49,258 nucleotides of DNA from contig CAJTMB010000025.1 of assembly GCA_910577105.1 (NCBI GenBank), positions 1-49,258 on the forward strand. Direction: 5' to 3'. Positions 41,856-49,258 of the stretch are shown in pieces. The DNA comes from an uncultured Lachnospiraceae bacterium. Its GTDB lineage: Bacteria > Bacillota > Clostridia > Lachnospirales > Lachnospiraceae. The position numbers and the translations under genes are program-made. The notes under the pieces are model-generated. The model saw only the letters and a program-made list of their open reading frames with translations, did no database searches and had not been told where the DNA came from. Numbering within the stretch: position 1 is the first letter of the stretch; every line of letters begins with the position of its first letter.

Positions 41856-43124
41856 ATGATTAAGAAAGAGATGATTGCCATGTTACTGGCAGGCGGCCAG
41901 GGAAGCCGTCTGGGTGTTTTGACATCCAAAGTCGCAAAACCGGCAGTTGCATTTGGCGGCAAGTACCGGATTATTGATTTCCCGCTCAGCAATTGTATCA
42001 ATTCCGGAGTGGACACCGTCGGCGTCCTGACACAGTATCAGCCACTCAGGCTGAATACCCATATCGGTATCGGTATTCCATGGGACCTTGACAGGAATAT
42101 CGGAGGGGTGACCGTTCTGCCCCCTTACGAAAAGAACACAAACAGTGAGTGGTATACCGGTACGGCCAATGCTATTTATCAGAATATTGACTACATGGAT
42201 GCTTTCAATCCGGATTATGTGCTTATTTTATCCGGGGACCATATTTATAAGATGGATTATGAAGTAATGCTTGACTTCCATAAGACAAACAATGCAGAGG
42301 TGACTCTTGCGGTTATGCCGGTGCCCATTGAGGAAGCCAGTCGTTTTGGCATTGTCATTGCGGATGAGAACCGCAAAATCATGGACTTTGAGGAGAAACC
42401 GGCTAATCCCAGAAGCAATCTGGCAAGTATGGGTATCTATATATTTAACTGGAAAACACTCAAAGAATCCCTGATAGCCATGGCTGACCAGCCGGCAATG
42501 GATTTTGGCAAGCATGTTATTCCGTATTGCCATGAAAAGGGACAGCCCTTGTATGCATATGAGTTTAACGGTTACTGGAAGGATGTCGGAACGTTAAATT
42601 CATATTGGGAAGCAAATATGGAACTTATAGACATTGTTCCCGAATTTAATCTTTACGAAGAATACTGGAAGATTTACACGAAGAGTGAGATTCTCCCGCC
42701 GCAGTACATTTCCCGTGACAGCGTGGTGGAACGGAGTCTTGTGGGTGAGGGCACCAATATTTACGGAAAAGTTTACAATTCCGTAATCGGCTGCGGTGTC
42801 ACCATAGGCGCCGGAACGGTGGTAAGGGATTCCATCATTATGAATAATACCTGCATTCAGGCCGGCTGTGAGCTGAATAAGGTGATTGTGGCAGAGAATG
42901 TCGTGATTGAAGACGGTGCGCGGCTGGGCATTGGAGAGGAAGCGGAAAATGACACTGCACCCCATATCTACAACCACGGTATTGTGACTATTGGTGAAAA
43001 GAGCGTGATTCCGAAAGGCGTTGTAATCGGCAAGAATACAGTTATCTCCGGAGTAACGACGGCAGCAGACTATGAAAATGCCACACTCGCAAGTGGTAAA
43101 ACTTTGATTAAGGCAGGTGAATGA
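41856..43124 (+). CDS. glgC: Glucose-1-phosphate adenylyltransferase
   Basis: 422 residues. It makes ADP-glucose for glycogen synthesis. The nucleotide-binding AGGQGSRLGVLTSKVAKPAV and the sugar-site FEEKPANPRSNLASMGIYIF are intact. A C-terminal left-handed beta-helix (about 290-400) has hexapeptide-like repeats. GAGGTGATAGC precedes the ATG. Its stop overlaps the ATG of glgD (ATGA), giving a coupled pair as in Bacillus and clostridia. Confidence 0.97.
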   Translation: MIKKEMIAMLLAGGQGSRLGVLTSKVAKPAVAFGGKYRIIDFPLSNCINSGVDTVGVLTQYQPLRLNTHIGIGIPWDLDRNIGGVTVLPPYEKNTNSEWYTGTANAIYQNIDYMDAFNPDYVLILSGDHIYKMDYEVMLDFHKTNNAEVTLAVMPVPIEEASRFGIVIADENRKIMDFEEKPANPRSNLASMGIYIFNWKTLKESLIAMADQPAMDFGKHVIPYCHEKGQPLYAYEFNGYWKDVGTLNSYWEANMELIDIVPEFNLYEEYWKIYTKSEILPPQYISRDSVVERSLVGEGTNIYGKVYNSVIGCGVTIGAGTVVRDSIIMNNTCIQAGCELNKVIVAENVVIEDGARLGIGEEAENDTAPHIYNHGIVTIGEKSVIPKGVVIGKNTVISGVTTAADYENATLASGKTLIKAGE

Positions 43125-44245
43125 CAGTGAGGGCAATCGGAATTATTTTGGCAGGTGGAAATAACCACCGTATGAAAGAATTATCACAGAAACGTGCCAT
43201 TGGGGCAATGCCCATTGCAGGAAGTTACCGCAGTATTGACTTTGCACTCAGCAGCATGTCCAATTCCAGAATTCAGAAAGTGGCAGTGTTTACACAGTAC
43301 AATTCCCGGAGTCTGAATGAACATCTGAGTTCCTCCAAATGGTGGGACTTCGGACGTAAGCAGGGAGGCTTGTATGTACTTACCCCGGCTGTTACGGCAG
43401 ATAACAGCAACTGGTACAGGGGAACGGCGGATGCTATCTATCAGAACCTGCATTTCCTGAAAAACAGCCATGAACCTTATGTGGTAATTGCATCCGGGGA
43501 CTGTGTCTATAAGATGGATTTCAACAAGCTTCTGGAGTACCATATCGAGAAGAAGGCAGACATCACGGTAGTGTGCAGGGATATGGAGCCAAATGTAAAT
43601 GTGGAGCGATTCGGGACTGTTAAAATGGATGACGAATGCCGCATTGAAGAGTTTGAGGAGAAGCCGATTGTTGCCAAAACCAATACAATTTCCTGCGGAA
43701 TCTATGTTATCAGAAGACGCCAGTTAATTGAAATGATAGAGCGCTGTGCCGAAGAGGACAGATATGACTTTGTGAGGGACATCCTCATTCGCTACAAAGA
43801 CATGAAGCGGATTTTTGGCTATAAGATAAATGATTATTGGAGAAATATTGCTTCTGTGGAAGACTACTTCAACACCAATATGGATTTTTTAAAGCCGGAA
43901 GTGCGTGATTACTTTTTCAAACAATATCCCGATATTTATTCTAAGGTGGATGACCTGCCCCCTGCAAAGTACAATGTAGGTTCACAGGTGAAGAACAGCC
44001 TGATTTCCAGCGGATGTATTGTAAACGGTGTGGTAGAGGATTCGGTGGTGTTTAAAAAGAGTTACATTGGAAACAACTGCTACATCAAAAACTCCATTAT
44101 CCTGAATGACGTGTATATCGGGGACAATACTCATATTGAGAACTGTATTGTGGAAAGCAGGGATACGATTAGGGCCAATTCCTATCATGTCGGGGAAAAC
44201 GGTCTTAAGATAGTAATAGAACGTGATGAAAGGTATGTTATCTAG
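43121..44245 (+). CDS. glgD: GlgD, regulatory partner of GlgC
   Basis: 374 residues, homologous to GlgC but with the nucleotide loop altered (LAGGNNHRMKELSQKRAIGA instead of GGxGxRL...K), so it is likely non-catalytic and modulates GlgC. FEEKPIVAKTNTISCGIYVI is kept. The ATG at 43121 overlaps the glgC stop; a GTG at 43127 giving MRAIGIILAGG is the family-like start and has AGGTGA at better spacing, so the true start may be there. Confidence 0.93.
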   Translation: MTVRAIGIILAGGNNHRMKELSQKRAIGAMPIAGSYRSIDFALSSMSNSRIQKVAVFTQYNSRSLNEHLSSSKWWDFGRKQGGLYVLTPAVTADNSNWYRGTADAIYQNLHFLKNSHEPYVVIASGDCVYKMDFNKLLEYHIEKKADITVVCRDMEPNVNVERFGTVKMDDECRIEEFEEKPIVAKTNTISCGIYVIRRRQLIEMIERCAEEDRYDFVRDILIRYKDMKRIFGYKINDYWRNIASVEDYFNTNMDFLKPEVRDYFFKQYPDIYSKVDDLPPAKYNVGSQVKNSLISSGCIVNGVVEDSVVFKKSYIGNNCYIKNSIILNDVYIGDNTHIENCIVESRDTIRANSYHVGENGLKIVIERDERYVI

Positions 44246-44273
44246 ATTGTATTTCTAAAAGGGGGTTGTACAG

Positions 44274-44552
44274 ATGCAGATTACAGATGTCCGTGTCCGT
44301 AAGATAGCAAAAGAAGGCAAAATGAAAGCCATCGTATCTATTACCATTGACGATGAATTTGTAGTTCATGACATTAAGGTAATAGAAGGAGAAAAGGGAT
44401 TATTCATTGCAATGCCAAGTAAAAAAGCAAGCGACGGGGAATACCGCGACATTGCACATCCCATCACCTCGGCAACCAGGGATTCCATTCAGAAAATTAT
44501 TTTGGACAGCTATGAAAAAGCCATGCTGGAACCGGATGAACCGGGAATCTGA
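44274..44552 (+). CDS. spoVG: Septation/stage V sporulation regulator SpoVG
   Basis: 92 residues. MQITDVRVRKIAKEGKMKAI, GLFIAMPSKKASDGEYRDIA and HPITSATRDSIQKIIL are diagnostic of SpoVG, a small nucleic-acid-binding regulator of division, virulence and sporulation genes. AAAGGGGGTTG lies upstream. It is followed by a strong terminator. Confidence 0.97.
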   Translation: MQITDVRVRKIAKEGKMKAIVSITIDDEFVVHDIKVIEGEKGLFIAMPSKKASDGEYRDIAHPITSATRDSIQKIILDSYEKAMLEPDEPGI

Positions 44553-44577
44553 AATTAAAATCCGTATTGGGGAAATA

Positions 44578-44612
44578 AAGGGAGGCACATTTATGATGTG
44601 CCTCCCTTTTGT
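44578..44612 (+). terminator. spoVG terminator
   Basis: 13-bp perfect stem (44578-44590 with 44596-44608) containing GGGAGGCACAT/ATGTGCCTCCC, loop TTATG, then TTTTG. It lies just before repeat copy 4. Confidence 0.92.
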
Positions 44613-44630
44613 TATGATGAAATTATCGAA

Positions 44631-44813
44631 TTTCCGCATTTTGCATTGCGGCAGCCCGGGCGTGTATTTGATTCCATAAAGGACCGTGTAAAAACGCCGG
44701 TACTTAGATACCGTATTTTGGTATCTTACGTACCGTTGCGTTTTTACCCGAGCGGAAGCGCGTCCTGTTGGAACAAATACACGCCCGGGCTGCCGCAATG
44801 CAAAATGCGGAAA
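44631..44813 (-). repeat. Long hairpin repeat, copy 4 (reversed)
   Basis: Arms of 40 nt at 44631-44670 and 44774-44813 are perfect inverted complements. It is in the opposite orientation to the other copies. The core hairpin is GATACC (44707-44712) / GGTATC (44720-44725) instead of GAGGTT/AACCTC, and the adjoining stem is TAAAAACGC/GCGTTTTTA instead of TAAAAACAC/GTGTTTTTA. Both are compensated changes. CGGTAC/GTACCG and the TTCCAACAGGAC block are kept. It lies between the spoVG terminator and the pth promoter. Confidence 0.92.
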
Positions 44814-44831
44814 CTCCAAGGTGAAATCTTA

Positions 44832-44861
44832 TTGCACAGCTACACAAATAAATGCTATACT
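44832..44861 (+). promoter_or_regulatory. pth-mfd promoter
   Basis: TTGCAC (44832-44837), 18-bp spacer and TATACT (44856-44861). About 55 nt upstream of pth; repeat copy 4 ends 18 bp before the -35. Confidence 0.75.
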
Positions 44862-44922
44862 ATACGCTGAATATAAAAGGCTTGATAGATTGGCGCTTTT
44901 TCGGGAAAGGTATGGTAAAAGA

Positions 44923-45492
44923 ATGTTTTTGATTGCAGGGCTGGGAAATCCCGGCAGGGATTATGCAAACACCAGGCATAATATCGGATTTGATGTCATA
45001 GAAACATTAGCAGGACAGGAAAACATATATGTTTTGGAAAAAAAACACAAGGCTGTTATCGGCAGGGGATATATCGGCGGACAGAAAGTGATTCTTGCGA
45101 AACCGCAGACGTACATGAACCTGAGCGGGGAAAGCATACGCGAACTGGCGGATTATTATAAAATAGATGTGAAGGAAGAACTGATTGTAATCGCCGATGA
45201 TATCAGCCTTGAGCCCGGTCAAATCCGTTTGAGGAAGAAAGGAAGTGCAGGCGGGCACAATGGCTTAAAAAGCATTATCACCCATTTGGGTCACGATGAA
45301 TTCCAGAGAGTCAAGATGGGAGTAGGAGGCAAGCCGGACGGATACGATTTGGCGGATTATGTGCTGGGGCATTTTACACAGGATGAAAGAAAAAGGATGG
45401 ATGAGGCAGCTAAAGAAGCATCAGATGCCATCCGGATGATTCTTGCACATGGAATTGAGGCAGCGATGAACCATTTTAACGGAAAGAGGTAA
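44923..45492 (+). CDS. pth: Peptidyl-tRNA hydrolase
   Basis: 189 residues. It frees tRNA from stalled peptidyl-tRNA. AGLGNPGRDYANTRHNIGFD contains the catalytic His; KPQTYMNLSGESIRELADYY and SAGGHNGLKSIITHLG are typical. The start at 44923 begins the conserved MFLIAGLGNPG; earlier in-frame ATGs would include the promoter. mfd starts 2 nt after its stop, so the two are in one operon, as in many Firmicutes. Confidence 0.96.
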   Translation: MFLIAGLGNPGRDYANTRHNIGFDVIETLAGQENIYVLEKKHKAVIGRGYIGGQKVILAKPQTYMNLSGESIRELADYYKIDVKEELIVIADDISLEPGQIRLRKKGSAGGHNGLKSIITHLGHDEFQRVKMGVGGKPDGYDLADYVLGHFTQDERKRMDEAAKEASDAIRMILAHGIEAAMNHFNGKR

Positions 45493-45494
45493 AC

Positions 45495-48400
45495 ATGCAG
45501 GCATTACTTGCACCTTTGCACGAACTGGCAGAGTTTGATGAAATCAGGGATTTGATATATAAACAAGGGAAGCCGGCAGCACTGACAGGCTGTGTGGAAT
45601 CCCAGAAGTGGCATATGGTTTATGGACTGGGCGATGGTTTTAAGTATAAAATCATCGTTACTTACAGTGATTTAAGGGCAAGGGAAATATATGAAGACTT
45701 TCGATTTTATGACAGAAATGTCATGTTGTATCCTGCCAAGGATTTGATTTTTTTTCAGGCGGATATTCACGGCAACAAACTGACTACCGAGCGCGTGAAA
45801 GTATTAAAACGGTTGGCGGAAGGAAAGCCCTTTACCCTGGTGACTACTTTTGCAGCGCTGATGACGCCGCAGGCGTCGTGGAACATAGAAGAAGATACTG
45901 TCTTTATAGACAAAAAAACAATTATTGAGGAGGGCGCTCTTGCCCGCAGGCTGACCGCCATGGGGTATGTTAAAAATTATCAGGCGGAAACGCCGGGGCA
46001 GTTCAGCATAAGGGGCGGTATCATAGACATTTTTGATGTAACGGAAGAAAATCCCTACCGTATTGAACTGTGGGGAGAGGAAGTGGAGTCCATCCGCAGT
46101 TTTGACAGCCTCAGCCAACGTTCCATTGAGCAGCTTTCTTCCGTCAGGATATATCCTGCGGCAGAATTTGTGCTTTCCGGAGAAGCTATAAGAGCGGGAC
46201 TCGACAAAATAGAAAAAGAAGCGAAGAAACAGGAGGCGTATTTCAGGGAGTCATTTATGACGGAGGAGGCTGCCAGAATTGCCTCACAGATAAAAGAGCT
46301 GAAAGAGCAGGTGCTGGAATTTGAAAACTTGTCTGTGCTGGAGGGGTATATACGTTATTTTTATGACGAAAGCAACCTGAAGAGCCTGGCGGGGCTTCTT
46401 CCCGGCGGACACTGCCTGTTTCTGGATGAGCCTGCCAGAATTCGGGAACACGCGCACGCAGTGGAGGCGGAGTTTCGGGAAAGCATGAGCCAGCGGGCCG
46501 GGAAGGGATATATCCTTCCCGGGCAGATGCAGGTGCTTTACAGCGTGGAGCACACAGCGGCAGTGATACAGCGCAGTCCTTTTGTCACTCTGGCGGCGAT
46601 AGACTTAAAAAATCCTCTGATAAAGGTGCAGAAGCATTTTGACATTCCGGTGAAAAGCATTTCTTCCTATAATAATAGCTTTGAGGCGCTTGTGAAGGAT
46701 TTGCTCCGCTATAAGAAGAACGGGTACAGGATTGTTCTGCTCTCCGGCTCCAGAACCAGGGCGGCAAGGCTTGCACAGGATTTGAGGGAAAAAGAACTGA
46801 CGGCGGTATATACCCAGAATCCGGAGAGGGAAGTGCAGCCGGGAGAAATCCTGACCTGTTACGGTCATGTGAATAAGGGCTTTGAATATCCTCTCTTAAA
46901 ATTTGTGGTAATTGCGGAGAGCGACATTTTCGGCGCAGTCCGAAAAAAGAAGAAGACAAAGACCCGATATGAAGGTCAGAAAATTAAGGACTTCGCGGAT
47001 TTAAAGGTGGGCGATTACGTAGTCCATGAAAGTCACGGATTGGGCATTTACAGGGGAATTGAAAAAGTAGAGGTTGAAAAGGTTGTCAAGGATTACTTAA
47101 AGATTGAATACCGGGACGGCGGAAACCTGTATATTTTGGCCACCGGGCTGGATGTCATCCAGAAATATGCATCTGCTGATGCAAAAAAGCCCAAATTAAA
47201 CAAACTAGGTAGCCAGGAGTGGCAGAGAACCAAGACAAAAGTACGCTCGGCGGTGGACGGGGTGGCTAAGGATTTGGTGGCACTCTATGCCGTCAGGCAG
47301 CAGTCGGAAGGGTTTGCATACGGTCCGGATACCGTATGGCAGAAAGAATTTGAAGAAATGTTTCCCTTTGAAGAAACCGAAGACCAGCTGGCAGCCATTG
47401 CAGATACCAAGGCGGACATGGAAAGCAGCAAAATCATGGACCGCCTGATTTGCGGTGATGTCGGATACGGCAAGACGGAGATAGCCATCCGGGCGGCATT
47501 CAAAGCCGTACAGGAGGGGAAACAGGTGGTATACCTGGTGCCAACCACCATCCTTGCCCAACAGCATTATAATACCTTTGTCCAGAGGATGAAGGATTTC
47601 CCGGTGAGGATAGATATGCTATCCCGGTTCAGGAGTGCGGGCGAGCAGAAAAAAACGCTGGAAGATTTGAAAAAGGGACTGGTGGACATTGTCATAGGCA
47701 CACACCGCGTCATTTCCGCAGATGTGGCATTTAAGGATTTGGGGCTTTTGATTATAGACGAAGAGCAGCGCTTTGGCGTATCCCACAAAGAAAAAATTAA
47801 AAAAATGAAAGAAAATGTAGACGTGCTGACCCTGACGGCAACGCCGATTCCCCGTACCCTTCATATGAGCCTTGTGGGTATCCGGGATATGAGTGTTCTG
47901 GAGGAGGCGCCCAGTGACAGGCTTCCCATCCAGACTTATGTTATGGAGTACAATGAAGAACTGGTTCGGGAGGCCATTGTCAGGGAGTTGTCCCGAAAAG
48001 GGCAGGTGTACTATGTCTATAACAGAGTGAACAATATTGCGGATGTGGCGGCAGGGCTGCAAAAGCTGGTGCCGGAAGCGGTTGTGGCATTTGCCCATGG
48101 GCAGATGAAGGAGCATGAACTGGAAAGCATTATGTTTGATTTTATTAACGGGGAAATTGATGTGCTGGTTTCCACGACCATCATAGAAACGGGACTGGAT
48201 ATTTCCAATGTCAACACCATCATGATTCACGATTCGGACAATATGGGACTTGCCCAGCTTTACCAGCTGCGGGGCAGGGTGGGCCGCTCCAACCGGACGG
48301 CATATGCGTTCTTAATGTACAGGCGGGATAAGATGCTTAAGGAAGTGGCGGAAAAAAGGCTGGCAGCGATAAAAGAATTTACGGAACTGGGCAGCGGCTT

Positions 48401-49031
48401 TAAGATTGCCATGCGGGATTTGGAAATCCGGGGAGCGGGCAACCTGCTTGGCAAGATGCAGCACGGACACATGGAAGCCGTGGGGTATGATTTGTACTGC
48501 AAGATGCTCAATGAGGCGGTAAAAGGATTAAAGGGCATTCCGGCAGCCGAGGATTTTGCCACTGTTGTGGATGTGGACGTGGATGCTTTTATACCGGCGG
48601 AATATATAGTCAACGAGGTACAGAAGCTGGATATTTACAAGCGAATTGCAAGCATTGAAAACGAAAAGGAAAGGGATGATATGAAAGACGAACTGCTGGA
48701 CAGGTTCGGCACCATACCGAAGCCCGTGGATAATCTGCTTAGGATAGCCCTGATTCGTGTTTCAGCGCATCGTTTGTATATAACGGAAGTAAAGGGTAAA
48801 AATGAGAGAATCCTCTTTACCTTCCGCCCGGATGCGGATATTAACCCTGCGGGGATTCCCTTATTACTGAAACAGTATAAGGATACCCTTCGTTTTACGG
48901 CTTACGGTAATCCTTTCTTCACATACCGGTATTACAAAACCGGCCTTGTGGAAAAGGATGCGGAACTCATTTTGTCAGATACGGAAAAGCTTTTACAGGG
49001 AATGTCAGAAGTACTGATTATGGGACAATAA
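45495..49031 (+). CDS. mfd: Transcription-repair coupling factor
   Basis: 1178 residues, complete. Mfd displaces RNA polymerase stalled at DNA damage and recruits UvrA. Order: UvrB-like N-terminal domains (about 1-460, including FSIRGGIIDIFDVTEENPYR), RNA-polymerase-interacting domain (about 490-560, VGDYVVHESHGLGIYRGI), RecG-like translocase (about 620-970, Walker A GDVGYGKTEIA with Lys660, DEEQ box IIDEEQRFGVSH, and YQLRGRVGRSNR) and the C-terminal TRCF domain (about 1020-1150). GGAAAGAGG precedes the ATG. Confidence 0.98.
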   Translation: MQALLAPLHELAEFDEIRDLIYKQGKPAALTGCVESQKWHMVYGLGDGFKYKIIVTYSDLRAREIYEDFRFYDRNVMLYPAKDLIFFQADIHGNKLTTERVKVLKRLAEGKPFTLVTTFAALMTPQASWNIEEDTVFIDKKTIIEEGALARRLTAMGYVKNYQAETPGQFSIRGGIIDIFDVTEENPYRIELWGEEVESIRSFDSLSQRSIEQLSSVRIYPAAEFVLSGEAIRAGLDKIEKEAKKQEAYFRESFMTEEAARIASQIKELKEQVLEFENLSVLEGYIRYFYDESNLKSLAGLLPGGHCLFLDEPARIREHAHAVEAEFRESMSQRAGKGYILPGQMQVLYSVEHTAAVIQRSPFVTLAAIDLKNPLIKVQKHFDIPVKSISSYNNSFEALVKDLLRYKKNGYRIVLLSGSRTRAARLAQDLREKELTAVYTQNPEREVQPGEILTCYGHVNKGFEYPLLKFVVIAESDIFGAVRKKKKTKTRYEGQKIKDFADLKVGDYVVHESHGLGIYRGIEKVEVEKVVKDYLKIEYRDGGNLYILATGLDVIQKYASADAKKPKLNKLGSQEWQRTKTKVRSAVDGVAKDLVALYAVRQQSEGFAYGPDTVWQKEFEEMFPFEETEDQLAAIADTKADMESSKIMDRLICGDVGYGKTEIAIRAAFKAVQEGKQVVYLVPTTILAQQHYNTFVQRMKDFPVRIDMLSRFRSAGEQKKTLEDLKKGLVDIVIGTHRVISADVAFKDLGLLIIDEEQRFGVSHKEKIKKMKENVDVLTLTATPIPRTLHMSLVGIRDMSVLEEAPSDRLPIQTYVMEYNEELVREAIVRELSRKGQVYYVYNRVNNIADVAAGLQKLVPEAVVAFAHGQMKEHELESIMFDFINGEIDVLVSTTIIETGLDISNVNTIMIHDSDNMGLAQLYQLRGRVGRSNRTAYAFLMYRRDKMLKEVAEKRLAAIKEFTELGSGFKIAMRDLEIRGAGNLLGKMQHGHMEAVGYDLYCKMLNEAVKGLKGIPAAEDFATVVDVDVDAFIPAEYIVNEVQKLDIYKRIASIENEKERDDMKDELLDRFGTIPKPVDNLLRIALIRVSAHRLYITEVKGKNERILFTFRPDADINPAGIPLLLKQYKDTLRFTAYGNPFFTYRYYKTGLVEKDAELILSDTEKLLQGMSEVLIMGQ

Positions 49032-49035
49032 AAAT

Positions 49036-49084
49036 GGTATCTTCCTTTCAGAACAAGTCATTTGGAAAAAGAAAGGAAGGTGCC
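49036..49084 (+). promoter_or_regulatory. Stem covering the ribosome site of the last small gene
   Basis: Left arm 49036-49049 (GGTATCTTCCTTTC) pairs with 49071-49084 (GAAAGGAAGGTGCC), 14 bp with two G.T pairs and a 21-nt loop. The right arm contains the Shine-Dalgarno AAGGAAGG. No T run follows, so translational control of the next gene is more likely than termination. Confidence 0.6.
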
Positions 49085-49089
49085 TGTAT

Positions 49090-49191
49090 ATGAAAGGATA
49101 TGTAACGGCTAGCGGCTATATGGGATATGTAGAGGGGAAATATATTTTGTTTGCAAGTGAGGAGGATTACAGGGAATATATGGCCGGATAG
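49090..49191 (+). CDS. 33-residue protein of unknown function
   Basis: A tiny gene with an AAGGAAGG ribosome site nine bases before the ATG. The product is MKGYVTASGYMGYVEGKYIL followed by FASEEDYREYMAG, with five tyrosines in the first 20 residues and an acidic end. No signal or clear membrane helix. It follows mfd by 58 nt on the same strand and may be cotranscribed. I do not recognise a named family. The good ribosome site and protein-like composition support a real gene. Confidence 0.65.
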   Translation: MKGYVTASGYMGYVEGKYILFASEEDYREYMAG

Positions 49192-49258
49192 ACCCAAACA
49201 CAAGGCTAGGGTAAAGTTTTTGTAGGAAAATAAAATAAATAGAAAGCACCTGATTCCT
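49192..49258. other. Right edge, nothing recognised
   Basis: AT-rich end of the window with no supported feature. Confidence 0.4.

Noticed and set aside
372..44813. The four repeats as a CRISPR array or an autonomous insertion sequence
   Set aside because: They are 11-19 kb apart, not regularly spaced, and enclose no transposase.
1..49258. First and last nine bases are identical (CTGATTCCT), hinting at a circular molecule
   Set aside because: Nine bases is too short to be convincing, and the contents are core chromosomal genes.

Overview
The window looks like a stretch of chromosome from an anaerobic, spore-forming Firmicute of the Lachnospiraceae type (class Clostridia). The signs are a MecA adaptor, SpoVG, SleB-type and GH18 cell-wall hydrolases, a GlgC/GlgD pair, a DnaD/DnaC-type helicase loader pair, a pyruvate formate-lyase fermentation locus, a long-form PRPP synthase, and strong AGGAGG ribosome sites with classical TTGACA/TATAAT promoters. 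Nearly all of it is housekeeping DNA. I see no rRNA, tRNA, CRISPR array, prophage or transposase gene.

Layout. 1-4470: a small 2[4Fe-4S] ferredoxin, the PFL-activating enzyme, and a pyruvate formate-lyase that is naturally split. The catalytic subunit stops before the glycyl-radical domain, which is a separate 80-residue gene, and a cysteine-bearing 74-residue gene sits between them. 4470-14250: a DUF1858 protein, mecA, a small unknown gene behind a long structured leader, a GH18 hydrolase, an amidase, yqeY, sua5 and a very large membrane/propeller/HD-GYP receptor. 14540-17460: upp, dCMP deaminase, a coiled-coil SleB hydrolase and a DUF402 protein. 17640-24790: a complete F1Fo ATP synthase operon (atpZ-I-B-E-F-H-A-G-D-C) whose c subunit carries a Na+-binding signature. 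24860-32400: moxR, DUF58, a DUF4129-like membrane protein, an unknown gene, a methyltransferase and a large exported protein. 32390-41520: queT (possible preQ1 leader), tldD/tldE, bioY (BirA-like operator), prs, dnaC, dnaD and murC. 41850-49258: glgC-glgD, spoVG, pth, mfd and a tiny 33-residue gene.

The most unusual feature is a family of four long hairpin repeats (372-568, 14262-14445, 33031-33173, 44631-44813). Each has a conserved, internally structured core flanked by inverted arms of 32-41 nt. The arms differ between copies, yet in three copies they are perfectly complementary within the copy, so dozens of substitutions are compensated. The inner core hairpin also covaries. Every copy ends 16-23 bp upstream of the -35 box of a neighbouring gene (fdx, upp, queT, pth). 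This is the best candidate for an undescribed system here.

Other points of regulation can be read directly. Palindromes lie inside the spacers of the pflB and DUF1858 promoters. A BirA-like operator doubles as the terminator of prs. A cluster of seven DnaA-box-like 9-mers, several directly abutting, lies upstream of the dnaD-dnaC operon. A 14-bp stem covers the ribosome site of the last small gene. Functions come from recognising protein families by eye; no database search was run.
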